Below are positions 1 to 8,997 of a DNA stretch of 64,000 bases, one piece after another (within the stretch, counting starts at the first letter, position 1; the number at the start of each line of letters is the position of its first letter). Location of the stretch: contig NZ_KQ948451.1 of NCBI RefSeq assembly GCF_001514115.1, positions 293,308 to 357,307 of the forward strand. The letters are read 5' to 3'. This DNA comes from Streptomyces olivochromogenes. GTDB lineage: Bacteria > Actinomycetota > Actinomycetes > Streptomycetales > Streptomycetaceae. A program made the position numbers and the translations under genes. Below the pieces are notes generated by a model. That model was given only the letters and a program-made list of their open reading frames with translations, had not been told where the DNA came from and did not search any database.

Positions 1-21
1 GGGTGGCACGCCTGGCGGCTG

Positions 22-1539
22 TCACGCGGCAACCCTCCCCGTCGCGGCGGCCATCACGGTCTCCTCGGTGGCTTCGGAGCGGGGTATCTCGGCGGTGAGC
101 CGGCCCTCGTGCATCACCAGCACCCGGTCGGCCATGCCGAGGATCTCGGGCAGGTCGGAGGAGATCATCAGGACGGCCACCCCGTCGGCGGCCAACTCGG
201 AGAGCAGCCGGTGCACTTCGGCCTTCGTGCCCACGTCGATGCCCCGGGTGGGCTCGTCGACGATCAGCACCTTGGGGCCGGTGGCGAGCCACTTGGCGAG
301 GACGACCTTCTGCTGGTTGCCGCCCGAGAGCGTGTTGACCGTGTCGGCGATCCGGGCGTACTTCACCTGGAGCCTGACCGCCCAGTCGAGGGAGCGGCTG
401 CGTTCGGCGCCGCGGTCCACCAGCCCCGCCTTCACGGTCGTACGCAGCCCGGTGAGCCCGATGTTGCGCTCGATGGACATGTCCATCACCAGGCCCTGGG
501 CGCGCCGGTCCTCGGGGACGAGGGCGAGCCCCGCGGCCATGGCCGTGGAGGGCGCCCCGTTCGTCAGCGACTTCCCGTCGACCTCGACCTCTCCGGCGTC
601 CCAGCGGTCGACGCCGAAGACGGCCCGGGCGACCTCCGTACGCCCGGCGCCGACGAGTCCGGCGAGCCCGACGATCTCGCCGTGCCGCACGTCGAAGGAG
701 ACGTCGGTGAACACGCCCTCGCGGGTCAGCCGGCGCACGCTCAGGGCGACTTCGCCGGCCTCGACGTCCTGCTTGGGGTAGAGCTCGTCGAGGTCGCGGC
801 CGACCATCCGGCGTACGAGGTCGTCCTCGGTCATGCCGTCGAGGGGCTCGCTGGAGATCAGGGCGCCGTCGCGCAGGGTCGTGACCCGCCGGCAGATCTG
901 GAAGATCTCCTCCAGGCGGTGCGAGATGAACAGCACCGCCGAGCCCTGCTCGCGCAGGGTGCGCACGACACCGAAGAGGCGGGCCACCTCGCTGCCGGTC
1001 AGGGCGGCGGTCGGCTCGTCCATGATCAGGACGCGGGCGTCGAAGGAGAGCGCCTTGGCGATCTCGACGATCTGCTGGTCGGCGATGGACAGTCCGCGCG
1101 CCGGGCGGTCGGGGTCGAGTTCGACACCTAGTCGCTTCATCAGCGCGGCGGTCGCCTCGCGGGTCGCCTTGTGGTCGATGCGGCCGAATGCGCGCCGGGG
1201 CTGGCGGCCCATGAAGATGTTCTCCGCGATCGACAGGTCGGGGAAGAGGGTGGGCTCCTGATAGATCACCGCGATGCCCGCGTCGCGGGCGTCGGCGGGA
1301 CCGTGGAAGACGGTGGGCTCACCGTCCAGCAGCACCCGACCGGCGTCCGGTCGGTGCACGCCGGCGAGCGTCTTGATGAGGGTCGACTTGCCCGCGCCGT
1401 TCTCACCGGCGAGAGCGTGCACCTCGCCGGGGAACAGTTCCAGGGACACGTCCCGCAGGGCGCGTACCGCGCCGAAGGACTTGGAAATGTCCTCCAGCGC
1501 CAGTACGGGGGCCGGACCCGCGTCGGACCGGTGGGTCAT
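22..1539 (-). CDS. Sugar (probably rhamnose) ABC transporter ATP-binding protein
   Basis: ATPase of a CUT2-type (RbsA/XylG-like) sugar importer, 505 aa, acting at the cytoplasmic membrane. It has two ABC domains in tandem. The first carries Walker [10 protein letters not shown], signature LSIADQQ and Walker [13 protein letters not shown]. The second has a degenerate P-loop (GLVGAGRTE) but a canonical signature LSGGNQQKV and Walker [13 protein letters not shown], as is usual in this family. The ATG is preceded by GAGGAG. It is divergent from rhamnose isomerase and shares a 329-bp control region with it, so rhamnose is the likely substrate. The permease and binding-protein genes would lie beyond the left edge of the window. 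Substrate is inferred from context only. Confidence 0.88.
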   Translation of the reverse strand: MTHRSDAGPAPVLALEDISKSFGAVRALRDVSLELFPGEVHALAGENGAGKSTLIKTLAGVHRPDAGRVLLDGEPTVFHGPADARDAGIAVIYQEPTLFPDLSIAENIFMGRQPRRAFGRIDHKATREATAALMKRLGVELDPDRPARGLSIADQQIVEIAKALSFDARVLIMDEPTAALTGSEVARLFGVVRTLREQGSAVLFISHRLEEIFQICRRVTTLRDGALISSEPLDGMTEDDLVRRMVGRDLDELYPKQDVEAGEVALSVRRLTREGVFTDVSFDVRHGEIVGLAGLVGAGRTEVARAVFGVDRWDAGEVEVDGKSLTNGAPSTAMAAGLALVPEDRRAQGLVMDMSIERNIGLTGLRTTVKAGLVDRGAERSRSLDWAVRLQVKYARIADTVNTLSGGNQQKVVLAKWLATGPKVLIVDEPTRGIDVGTKAEVHRLLSELAADGVAVLMISSDLPEILGMADRVLVMHEGRLTAEIPRSEATEETVMAAATGRVAA

Positions 1540-1582
1540 GTGAGCTCCTCAACGACGCGGGCGGCGAGGCCTCACGACGTCG

Positions 1583-1594
1583 TGAAAGGTTTCA
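1583..1594. promoter_or_regulatory. LacI-type operator candidate upstream of the sugar ABC gene
   Basis: TGAAAGGTTTCA differs at one centre base from the common LacI-family operator TGAAACGTTTCA. It lies 44 bp upstream of the ABC ATPase start, where a repressor would block leftward transcription. The regulator gene is not in the window. Confidence 0.5.
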
Positions 1595-1747
1595 ACTAGG
1601 TTGCCGGGACGTTAGGCAGGTTGCCCAGGTCACGTCAATGGGTTCGGGTCGAAATTTTCGATAGCCGATGGTCACAACCGAGTCACGGAGGGCGGTCTTC
1701 ATCCAGGGGCTTGACACGCCTTCGGACGGCTCATAGCTTCGGCGTTC

Positions 1748-1769
1748 TGAATCGTTTCAGATCGTTTCA
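1748..1769. promoter_or_regulatory. LacI-type operator plus adjacent half-site upstream of rhamnose isomerase
   Basis: TGAATCGTTTCA (1748-1759) matches TGAAACGTTTCA at 11 of 12 positions. An 8-bp TCGTTTCA half-site is repeated 10 bp further on, ending at 1769. This is about one helical turn, so two dimers or one dimer with an extra contact are possible. The rest of the 1540-1868 intergenic region holds no gene; it is the divergent rha promoter region. Confidence 0.5.
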
Positions 1770-1868
1770 GGCGGAAGAGCTGTTCCGATCAGGCAGAAGT
1801 GCAGTTCGGACCCGACTCCACAAGTCGTTCGAAACCGAAGCCACACCCGAAGTCACAGGAGCCCCGAA

Positions 1869-3029
1869 GTGACCGAGCTTGCCGCGGTGAAGACCGCCCT
1901 CAAGACCCAGGCAGTAGAGACGCCCTCGTGGGCGTACGGGAACTCGGGAACCCGCTTCAAGGTGTTCGCGCAGCCCGGAGTCCCGCGCGATCCGCGCGAG
2001 AAACTGGACGACGCCGCCCAGGTGCACGCCTTCACGGGGGCCGCGCCGACCGTCGCGCTGCACATCCCCTGGGACAAGGTCGACGATTATGGGGCGCTGG
2101 CGAAGCACGCGCAGGAGCGCGGCCTGAAGCTGGGCGCGATCAACTCCAACACCTTCCAGGACGACGACTACAGGCTCGGCTCCATCTGTCACCCGGACGC
2201 CGCCGTCCGCCGGAAGGCCCTCGATCACCTGCTCGAGTGCGTGGACATCATGGACGCGACGGGTTCGAAGGACCTGAAGCTCTGGTTCGCCGACGGCACG
2301 AACTACCCCGGTCAGGACGACATCCGTGAGCGCCAGGACCGGCTGGCCGAGGGCCTGGCCCAGGTCTACGAGCGACTCGGGGACGACCAGCGGATGCTGC
2401 TGGAGTACAAGTTCTTCGAGCCCGCCTTCTACATGACGGACGTCCCGGACTGGGGCACGGCGTACGCGCACTGCCTCAAGCTCGGTCCCAAGGCGCAGGT
2501 CGTCGTCGACACCGGGCACCACGCGCCCGGCACCAACATCGAGTTCATCGTCGCGACGCTGCTGCGCGAGGGGAAGCTCGGCGCGTTCGACTTCAACTCC
2601 CGGTTCTACGCCGACGACGACCTGATGGTCGGTGCGGCCGATCCCTTCCAGCTGTTCCGGATCATGTACGAGGTGATCCGCGGCGGTGGCTTCACACCGG
2701 ACGTCGCCTTCATGCTCGACCAGTGCCACAACATCGAGGCGAAGATCCCGGCGATCATTCGTTCCGTGATGAACGTGCAGGAGGCGACGGCGAAGGCGCT
2801 GCTCGTGGACGGCGCGGCGCTGGCCGACGCGCAGCGTACCGGGGATGTGCTCGCGGCCAACGCGGTGATCATGGACGCGTACAACACCGATGTGCGGCCG
2901 TTGCTGGGTGAGGTGCGCGAGGAGCTGGGGCTGGATGCGGATCCCGTCTCGGCGTACCGCCGATCCGGGTGGGGGGAGAAGATCGCGGCGGAGCGGGTGG
3001 GTGGGCAGCAGGCGGGGTGGGGGGCGTGA
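1869..3029 (+). CDS. rhaI: L-rhamnose isomerase (RhaI type)
   Basis: Converts L-rhamnose to L-rhamnulose in the cytosol. 386 aa, a TIM-barrel xylose-isomerase-like enzyme of the Pseudomonas/actinobacterial RhaI type rather than E. coli RhaA. Visible family landmarks are VALHIPWD, KLWFADGTNYPGQ, LLEYKFFEPAFY (metal-binding Glu), VDTGHHAPGTNIE (substrate/metal His) and FDFNSRFYADDDLMVG. The ATG follows CAGGAGCCCCGAA. It is the first gene of the rightward rha operon, followed after 135 nt by the aldolase/dehydrogenase. Expression is probably controlled by the LacI-like sites upstream. Confidence 0.93.
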   Translation: MTELAAVKTALKTQAVETPSWAYGNSGTRFKVFAQPGVPRDPREKLDDAAQVHAFTGAAPTVALHIPWDKVDDYGALAKHAQERGLKLGAINSNTFQDDDYRLGSICHPDAAVRRKALDHLLECVDIMDATGSKDLKLWFADGTNYPGQDDIRERQDRLAEGLAQVYERLGDDQRMLLEYKFFEPAFYMTDVPDWGTAYAHCLKLGPKAQVVVDTGHHAPGTNIEFIVATLLREGKLGAFDFNSRFYADDDLMVGAADPFQLFRIMYEVIRGGGFTPDVAFMLDQCHNIEAKIPAIIRSVMNVQEATAKALLVDGAALADAQRTGDVLAANAVIMDAYNTDVRPLLGEVREELGLDADPVSAYRRSGWGEKIAAERVGGQQAGWGA

Positions 3030-3080
3030 GCGGCTGAGTCTCGTCTGCCTGGTTCGGCTTGTCGCAGGCTGCGGGCCGTA

Positions 3081-3120
3081 TGTGGCTGATCGCGCAGTTC
3101 CCCGCGCCCCTTCGGGGCGC
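3081..3120. repeat. Intergenic Streptomyces repeat with GCGCCCC hairpin, copy 1
   Basis: TGTGGCTG, then CGCGCAGTT, then a perfect 7-bp stem GCGCCCC-TTC-GGGGCGC (3104-3120). The same element occurs at 10929-10968 with few mismatches. It has terminator shape without a clear U-tract, and it sits inside an operon between rhamnose isomerase and aldolase, so it could attenuate or stabilise the transcript. Confidence 0.6.
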
Positions 3121-3164
3121 TTCACCGCAGGTACGTCTCTTTCTTTTCTCTAAGGACCAGGAAC

Positions 3165-5204
3165 ATGGCATCCCATCCCGAAGCCGCCGCTCTGTTGGCC
3201 CGGTCGCACCGGCTCGGTGCTGATCCTCGTAACACCAATTACGCGGGCGGCAACACCTCCGCGAAGGGCACCGACACCGACCCTGTGACCGGCGGTGATG
3301 TCGAGTTGATGTGGGTGAAGGGGTCGGGTGGGGATCTCGGCACCCTGACCGGGTCGGGGCTCGCCGTGCTGCGGCTTGACCGGCTGCGGGCGATGACGGA
3401 GGTCTACCCGGGGGTGGAGCGCGAGGACGAGATGGTCGCCGCGTTCGACTACTGCCTGCACGGCAAGGGCGGTGCGGCCCCGTCCATCGACACGGCGATG
3501 CACGGGCTGGTGGACGCGGCCCACGTCGACCATCTGCACCCCGACTCCGGGATCGCGCTGGCCTGTGCGGCGGACGGCGAGAAGCTGACCGCCGAGTGTT
3601 TCGGCGACAGTGTGGTGTGGGTGCCGTGGCGCCGGCCCGGCTTCCAGCTGGGCCTGGACATCGCGGCGGTCAAGGAGGCCAACCCGCGGGCGATCGGCTG
3701 CGTCCTGGGCGGGCACGGCATCACGGCGTGGGGCGACACGGCTCAGGAGTGCGAGCGTAACTCGCTGCACATCATCCGCACCGCCGAGGCCTTCCTCGTC
3801 GAGCGCGGCAAGGCGGAACCCTTCGGGCCCGTCCTCGAGGGGTACGCGGCCCTGGAGGCGTCCCGGCGCCGGGAGCGGGCCGCGGCACTGGCGCCGTACG
3901 TCCGGGCCCTCGCCTCGCAGGACAGGCCGCAGGTCGGCCACTTCACCGACTCCGACGTCGTCCTCGACTTCCTCGCGCGCGCCGAGCACCCGCGCCTCGC
4001 CGCGCTCGGCACCTCCTGCCCCGACCACTTCCTGCGGACCAAGGTCCGGCCGCTCGTCCTCGATCTCCCGCCCACCGTGGAACTGGACGCGGCGATCGCG
4101 CGGCTGACGGAGCTGCACGGCGAGTACCGCGAGGAGTACGCGGCCTACTACCAGCGGCACGCCGACGCCGACTCCCCCGCGATGCGCGGCGCGGACCCGG
4201 CGATCGTGCTGATCCCCGGTGTCGGCATGTTCTCCTTCGGCAAGGACAAGCAGACCGCGCGCGTGGCCGGGGAGTTCTACGTCAACGCGATCAACGTGAT
4301 GCGGGGCGCCGAGGCGGTCTCGGCGTACGCGCCGATCGAGGAGTCGGAGAAGTTCCGCATCGAGTACTGGGCGCTGGAGGAGGCCAAGCTCCGGCGGATG
4401 CCGAAGCCGAAGCCGCTCGCCACCCGGGTTGCGCTGGTGACGGGGGCGGGCAGCGGGATCGGCAAGGCGATCGCCGAGCGGCTCGTCGCCGAGGGCGCGT
4501 GCGTGGTGATCGCCGATCTCGACGCGGAGAACGCCGCCGAGGTCGCCTCCTCGCTGGGCGGCCCCGACAAGGCCGTCGCCGTCACCGTCGACGTGACCTC
4601 CGAGGAGCAGATCGCCGAAGCCTTCAAGGCGGCGGTGCTCGCCTTCGGCGGCGTCGACCTGGTGGTGAACAACGCCGGTATCTCCATCTCCAAGCCGCTG
4701 CTCGAGACCACCGCGAAGGACTGGGACCTCCAGCACGACATCATGGCCCGTGGCTCCTTCCTCGTGTCGAGGGAGGCGGCGCGGGTGATGATCCAGCAGA
4801 AGCTGGGCGGGGACATCGTCTACATCGCGTCCAAGAACTCGGTCTTCGCCGGTCCGAACAACATCGCCTACTCCGCCACCAAGGCCGACCAGGCGCATCA
4901 AGTACGGCTTCTTGCGGCCGAGTTGGGCGAGCACGGCATCCGGGTGAACGGCATCAACCCCGACGGGGTCGTGCGCGGCTCGGGCATCTTCGCGGGCGGC
5001 TGGGGCGCGCAGCGCGCGGCGACGTACGGCATCGAGGAGGAGAAGCTCGGCGAGTTCTACGCCCAGCGGACCATCCTCAAGCGCGAGGTGCTGCCCGAGC
5101 ACGTGGCGAACGCCGTGTTCGCCCTGACGGGTGGGGACCTGACCCACACCACCGGTCTGCACGTCCCGGTCGACGCGGGTGTCGCGGCGGCCTTCCTGCG
5201 ATGA
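3165..5204 (+). CDS. Bifunctional L-rhamnulose-1-phosphate aldolase / short-chain dehydrogenase
   Basis: 679 aa fusion. The N-terminal ~400 residues are a class II aldolase/adducin-type domain (GGNTSAKGTD near residue 27, VDHLHPDS and GCVLGGHGIT with metal His residues). The C-terminal ~260 residues are an SDR Rossmann domain (VALVTGAGSGIGKAIAERL, NNAGIS, YSATKADQ with the catalytic Tyr/Lys). It corresponds to the RhaEW/YuxG family: it cleaves rhamnulose-1-P to DHAP and L-lactaldehyde, and the second domain is thought to oxidise the lactaldehyde to L-lactate. The ATG follows AAGGACCAGGAAC. It overlaps the kinase start by 4 nt. Confidence 0.92.
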   Translation: MASHPEAAALLARSHRLGADPRNTNYAGGNTSAKGTDTDPVTGGDVELMWVKGSGGDLGTLTGSGLAVLRLDRLRAMTEVYPGVEREDEMVAAFDYCLHGKGGAAPSIDTAMHGLVDAAHVDHLHPDSGIALACAADGEKLTAECFGDSVVWVPWRRPGFQLGLDIAAVKEANPRAIGCVLGGHGITAWGDTAQECERNSLHIIRTAEAFLVERGKAEPFGPVLEGYAALEASRRRERAAALAPYVRALASQDRPQVGHFTDSDVVLDFLARAEHPRLAALGTSCPDHFLRTKVRPLVLDLPPTVELDAAIARLTELHGEYREEYAAYYQRHADADSPAMRGADPAIVLIPGVGMFSFGKDKQTARVAGEFYVNAINVMRGAEAVSAYAPIEESEKFRIEYWALEEAKLRRMPKPKPLATRVALVTGAGSGIGKAIAERLVAEGACVVIADLDAENAAEVASSLGGPDKAVAVTVDVTSEEQIAEAFKAAVLAFGGVDLVVNNAGISISKPLLETTAKDWDLQHDIMARGSFLVSREAARVMIQQKLGGDIVYIASKNSVFAGPNNIAYSATKADQAHQVRLLAAELGEHGIRVNGINPDGVVRGSGIFAGGWGAQRAATYGIEEEKLGEFYAQRTILKREVLPEHVANAVFALTGGDLTHTTGLHVPVDAGVAAAFLR

Positions 5205-6667
5205 GCGAGCACGTGAAGAGCTTCGCCGCGGTCGACCTCGGCGCGTCCAGCGGGCGTGTCATGGTCGGCCGCGTCGGCCCCGAGGCGCTGGAGCTGACGG
5301 AGGCGCACCGCTTCCCGAACCGGCCGGTGCGGGTCCCCGAGGGGCTGCGGTGGGACATCCTCTCGCTGTACGCGGGGGTGCTCGACGGACTGCGGGCGGC
5401 CGGGCAGGTCGACTCCGTCGGTATCGACAGCTGGGCCGTGGACTACGGGCTGCTGGATGCCGACGGCGCGCTGCTCGGCAACCCGGTGCACTACCGCGAC
5501 GCCCGCACCGAGGGGGTCGCGGAGAAGGTGTGGGCCACCGTGCCCGCCGCCGAGCTGTACGCGGCGACCGGGCTCCAGTATGCGCCCTTCAACACCCTGT
5601 ACCAGCTCACGGCGGCCCGCTCGACGGCGCAACTCGCCGCCGCCGAGCGGCTGTTGCTCATTCCCGACCTGCTGTCGTACTGGCTCACGGGCGAGGCGGG
5701 CACGGAGATCACCAACGCCTCGACCACCCAGCTGATCGACCCGCGCACCCGTGACTGGTCCCACGACCTCGCGGACCGGCTCGGCATCGACCTCGAGCTG
5801 TTCGCGCCGCTGCGGCAGCCGGGCGACCCGGCCGGTCTGCTGCTCCCGCGGGTCCTGGAGGAGACCGGGCTCAGGGGCCCGGTCCCGGTGACGACCGTCG
5901 GCTCGCACGACACCGCGTCCGCGGTCGCCGCCGTCCCGGCGGCGGGCGAGCGGTTCGCGTACATCTGCACCGGCACCTGGTCCCTCGCGGGCCTGGAGCT
6001 GGAGCGGCCGGTCCTCACCGAGGCGAGCCGCGCGGCCAACTTCACCAATGAACTGGGCCTGGACGGCACGGTCCGCTATCTGCGGAACATCATGGGGCTG
6101 TGGCTGCTCCAGGAGTGCGTACGGGAATGGGGGCAGCCCGATCTGGGTGAGCTGCTGCGGGCCGCCGCGGAGGTGCCCGCGCTGCGGTCGGTGGTGGACG
6201 CCGGCGACGCCGCCTTCCTGGCCCCCGGCCGGATGCCGGACCGGATCACCGACGCCTGCCGGAAGTCGGGACAGCCCGTGCCCGAGTCGCGCGCCGAGAT
6301 CACCCGTTGCATTCTCGACTCACTCGCGCTCGCCCATCGCAGGGCGATCCGCGAGGCCGAGGCCCTCGCCGACCACCCGGTCGACGTCGTCCACATCGTC
6401 GGCGGCGGCACCCGCAACGAGCTCCTGTGCCAACTGACGGCCGACGCCTGCGGACTGCCGGTCGTGGCCGGCCCGGCGGAGGCCGCCGCGCTCGGCAACG
6501 TCCTCGTCCAGGCCCGCGCACACCGTCTGGTCGGCGACCGTACGTCGATGCGGCGACTCCTCGCCCGTACGCAGCCGTTGCGGCGGTACGAGCCCCGGGG
6601 CGACGCGGCGGCCTGGCACGCCGCGGAGGACCGGCTCGCCGCGGAGGACCGGCTCACCCGTCCGTGA
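5201..6667 (+). CDS. rhaB: L-rhamnulokinase
   Basis: Phosphorylates L-rhamnulose to rhamnulose-1-phosphate. 488 aa, FGGY carbohydrate kinase family. The N-terminal phosphate loop is FAAVDLGASSGRVMVG; the middle has VGIDSWAVDYGLLD and TVGSHDTASAV; the C-terminal ATP-binding part has VHIVGGGTRNELLCQ and PVVAGPAEAAALGN. The start is ATG at 5201, overlapping the aldolase stop as ATGA, so the two are translationally coupled. It is encoded after the aldolase although its reaction comes before it. Confidence 0.92.
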   Translation: MSEHVKSFAAVDLGASSGRVMVGRVGPEALELTEAHRFPNRPVRVPEGLRWDILSLYAGVLDGLRAAGQVDSVGIDSWAVDYGLLDADGALLGNPVHYRDARTEGVAEKVWATVPAAELYAATGLQYAPFNTLYQLTAARSTAQLAAAERLLLIPDLLSYWLTGEAGTEITNASTTQLIDPRTRDWSHDLADRLGIDLELFAPLRQPGDPAGLLLPRVLEETGLRGPVPVTTVGSHDTASAVAAVPAAGERFAYICTGTWSLAGLELERPVLTEASRAANFTNELGLDGTVRYLRNIMGLWLLQECVREWGQPDLGELLRAAAEVPALRSVVDAGDAAFLAPGRMPDRITDACRKSGQPVPESRAEITRCILDSLALAHRRAIREAEALADHPVDVVHIVGGGTRNELLCQLTADACGLPVVAGPAEAAALGNVLVQARAHRLVGDRTSMRRLLARTQPLRRYEPRGDAAAWHAAEDRLAAEDRLTRP

Positions 6668-6691
6668 ACGGCGACTCGCCCATGTCCATGA

Positions 6692-6708
6692 GCAGGGGGC
6701 TCCCCTGC
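6692..6708 (+). terminator. Hairpin between rhamnulokinase and lutA
   Basis: Perfect 7-bp stem GCAGGGG/CCCCTGC with a 3-nt loop, 25 nt after the kinase stop. There is no U-run. It may separate the rha and lut transcripts or act as a processing barrier. Confidence 0.4.
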
Positions 6709-6733
6709 CGCTCGCCCTCCGCGTACCCTGCAC

Positions 6734-6744
6734 TCATCCGATGA
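6734..6744. promoter_or_regulatory. GntR/LutR-like operator candidate
   Basis: TCATCCGATGA is a perfect TCATC-N-GATGA palindrome, the form I recall described for Bacillus LutR (GntR/FadR family), a regulator of lactate-use genes. It lies 19 bp before the lutA start and just ahead of its ribosome-binding site AAGGAG. No GntR gene is in the window. Confidence 0.5.
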
Positions 6745-6763
6745 TCGATCCCAAGGAGCTGCG

Positions 6764-7519
6764 ATGCGTGTCGCCCTGTTCCTGACCTGTGTCAACGACA
6801 CGCTCTATCCGGACACCGGCCGCGCCGTGGTGAAACTGCTGACCAGGCTGGGCGTCGAGGTCGACTTCCCGATGGCGCAGACCTGCTGCGGGCAGGCCCA
6901 CTACAACACCGGGTACCGACATGAGGCCGAGCCACTGGCCCGGCATTTCTCCGATGTCTTCGGTGAGTACGAGGCGATCGTGACGCCCTCCGGGTCGTGC
7001 GGCGCGATGGTGCGGGAGCTGTATCCGCGCATGGGTGAGCGGGCGCGGGCGGAGGGCCGCGGGGACACCCTCGCGGCCGCGCTCGCCCCGGTCGTGCCGA
7101 AGACGTACGAGCTCACCGAGTTCCTGGTGGATGTGCTGGGCGTGACGGACGTCGGCGCGTACTACCCGCACACCGTCACCTACCACCCCACCTGTCACGG
7201 GCTGCGCAGTCTCGGGCTCGGCGACCGGCCGCGCCGGCTCCTCCAGGCCGTCAAGGGGCTCGAACTGCGCGAGTTGCCGGGCGCGGACGAGTGCTGCGGC
7301 TTCGGCGGCACGTTCGCCGTCAAGAACCCCGACGTCTCGGCCGCGATGGGCGCCGACAAGGTGCACAACGCCGAGTCGACGAACGCGGAGGTGCTGTGCG
7401 CCGCCGACAACTCCTGTCTGATGCACATCGGCGGCACGATGTCCCGGCTGGAGACGCGGATGCGGCCCGTGCACATCGCGGAGATCCTGGCCAGTACGGA
7501 AGAGGAGCCGAGCGCATGA
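6764..7519 (+). CDS. lutA: L-lactate utilisation protein LutA (Fe-S oxidoreductase)
   Basis: Part of the LutABC complex that oxidises L-lactate to pyruvate. 251 aa with two CCG (cysteine-rich) domains: TCCGQAHYNTG in the N-terminal half and ECCGFGGTFAV in the C-terminal half. Each is expected to bind an iron-sulfur cluster, as in heterodisulfide-reductase-like proteins. The ATG follows AAGGAG. It overlaps lutB by 4 nt. Its position directly after the rhamnose genes suggests it consumes lactate produced from rhamnose. Confidence 0.92.
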   Translation: MRVALFLTCVNDTLYPDTGRAVVKLLTRLGVEVDFPMAQTCCGQAHYNTGYRHEAEPLARHFSDVFGEYEAIVTPSGSCGAMVRELYPRMGERARAEGRGDTLAAALAPVVPKTYELTEFLVDVLGVTDVGAYYPHTVTYHPTCHGLRSLGLGDRPRRLLQAVKGLELRELPGADECCGFGGTFAVKNPDVSAAMGADKVHNAESTNAEVLCAADNSCLMHIGGTMSRLETRMRPVHIAEILASTEEEPSA

Positions 7520-8997
7520 GCGGTGGCACGTTCGTCGGTATGCCCGCGTTTCCCAAGGCGGCGCACGAGGCCGTCAACAACCCGACCCTGCGCGGCAATC
7601 TGCGCCACGCCACCCACACGATCCGCGCCAAACGGGCGGTCGCCGTCGCCGAACTCGACGACTGGGCCGCCCTGCGCGAGGCCGGCAAGCAGATCAAGGA
7701 CCACACGCTCCGTCATCTCGACCGCTACCTCGTGCAGTTGGAGGAGTCGGTCACCGCGGCCGGGGGCATCGTGCACTGGGCCGCCGACGCCGACGAGGCC
7801 AACCGGATCGTCACCGACCTGGTGAAGATGACCGGGGAGAGCGAGGTCGTCAAGGTCAAGTCGATGGCCACGCAGGAGATCGGCCTCAACGAAGCCCTGG
7901 AGGCCGAGGGCATCCACGCCTACGAGACCGATCTCGCCGAGCTCATCGTGCAGTTGGGCAAGGACCGGCCCTCCCACATCCTCGTCCCGGCCATCCACCG
8001 CAACCGAGGCGAGATCCGCGACATCTTCGCGCGCGAGATGGGCGAGTGGGGCCGCCCGGCGCCGGAAGGCCTCACCGACACCCCCGCCGAACTGGCCGAG
8101 GCCGCCCGGCTGCACCTGCGCGAGAAGTTCCTGCGCGCCAAGGTCGGCATCTCCGGCGCCAACTTCATGGTCGCCGAGACCGGCACCCTGATGGTCGTGG
8201 AGTCCGAGGGCAACGGCCGGATGTGCCTGACCCTCCCCGAGACGCTGATCTCGGTCGTCGGCATCGAGAAGATCGTGCCGACCTGGCAGGACCTGGAGGT
8301 CTTCCTCCAGACCCTCCCCCGCTCCTCGACCGCCGAGCGTATGAACCCGTACACGTCGATGTGGACGGGCATCACCGACGAGGACGGCCCCCAGACCTTC
8401 CACCTGGTCCTCATCGACAACGGCCGCACCGACACGCTCGCCGACGAGGTCGGCCGCCAGGCCCTGCGCTGCATCCGCTGCTCGGCGTGTCTCAACGTCT
8501 GCCCGGTGTACGAACGCGCGGGCGGCCACGCCTACGGCTCGGTCTACCCCGGCCCGATCGGCGCGATCCTCAGCCCCCAACTCCGGGGCACCGCAAGCGA
8601 GATCGACGCCTCGCTCCCGTACGCCTCCTCGCTCTGCGGCGCCTGCTACGAGGTCTGCCCGGTCGCCATCGACATCCCGGAGGTCCTCGTCCACCTGCGC
8701 GAACGGATCGCCGAGGGCGGACCGGTGACCCGGGAGGGCAACAAGGTCGTCCTCAAGCCCGCCAAGGGGCACGCCGCCGAGCGGGCGGCGATGCGGGCGG
8801 CACGCTGGGCGTTCAGCCACCCCGGTGCGCTGCGCACCGGCCAGCGGCTCGCCTCCCGGACACGCCGCTTCCATCCACGCTCGCTGCCCGGTCCGGGCAA
8901 GGCGTGGAGCGACACCCGGGATCTCCCGACGGTGCCCGCGGAGCCGTTCCGTGACTGGTGGCAGCGTACGCACGGCGGAAAGGACACGGACAAGTGA
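7516..8997 (+). CDS. lutB: L-lactate utilisation protein LutB (ferredoxin-like iron-sulfur subunit)
   Basis: 493 aa. An N-terminal LUD domain is followed by two 4Fe-4S motifs, CIRCSACLNVCPVY and CGACYEVCPVAI, then a C-terminal tail. It is the electron-transfer subunit of LutABC. The start is ATG at 7516, inside the lutA stop (ATGA); a longer reading frame upstream exists only because the frame is open through lutA. The lutC start overlaps its stop as GTGA. Confidence 0.92.
   Translation: MSGGTFVGMPAFPKAAHEAVNNPTLRGNLRHATHTIRAKRAVAVAELDDWAALREAGKQIKDHTLRHLDRYLVQLEESVTAAGGIVHWAADADEANRIVTDLVKMTGESEVVKVKSMATQEIGLNEALEAEGIHAYETDLAELIVQLGKDRPSHILVPAIHRNRGEIRDIFAREMGEWGRPAPEGLTDTPAELAEAARLHLREKFLRAKVGISGANFMVAETGTLMVVESEGNGRMCLTLPETLISVVGIEKIVPTWQDLEVFLQTLPRSSTAERMNPYTSMWTGITDEDGPQTFHLVLIDNGRTDTLADEVGRQALRCIRCSACLNVCPVYERAGGHAYGSVYPGPIGAILSPQLRGTASEIDASLPYASSLCGACYEVCPVAIDIPEVLVHLRERIAEGGPVTREGNKVVLKPAKGHAAERAAMRAARWAFSHPGALRTGQRLASRTRRFHPRSLPGPGKAWSDTRDLPTVPAEPFRDWWQRTHGGKDTDK

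Noticed and set aside
1767..5162. Long open frames antisense to the rhamnose genes
   Set aside because: Mirror frames produced by high third-position GC; Arg/Gly/Val-rich translations with no motifs, opposite genes with clear family matches.
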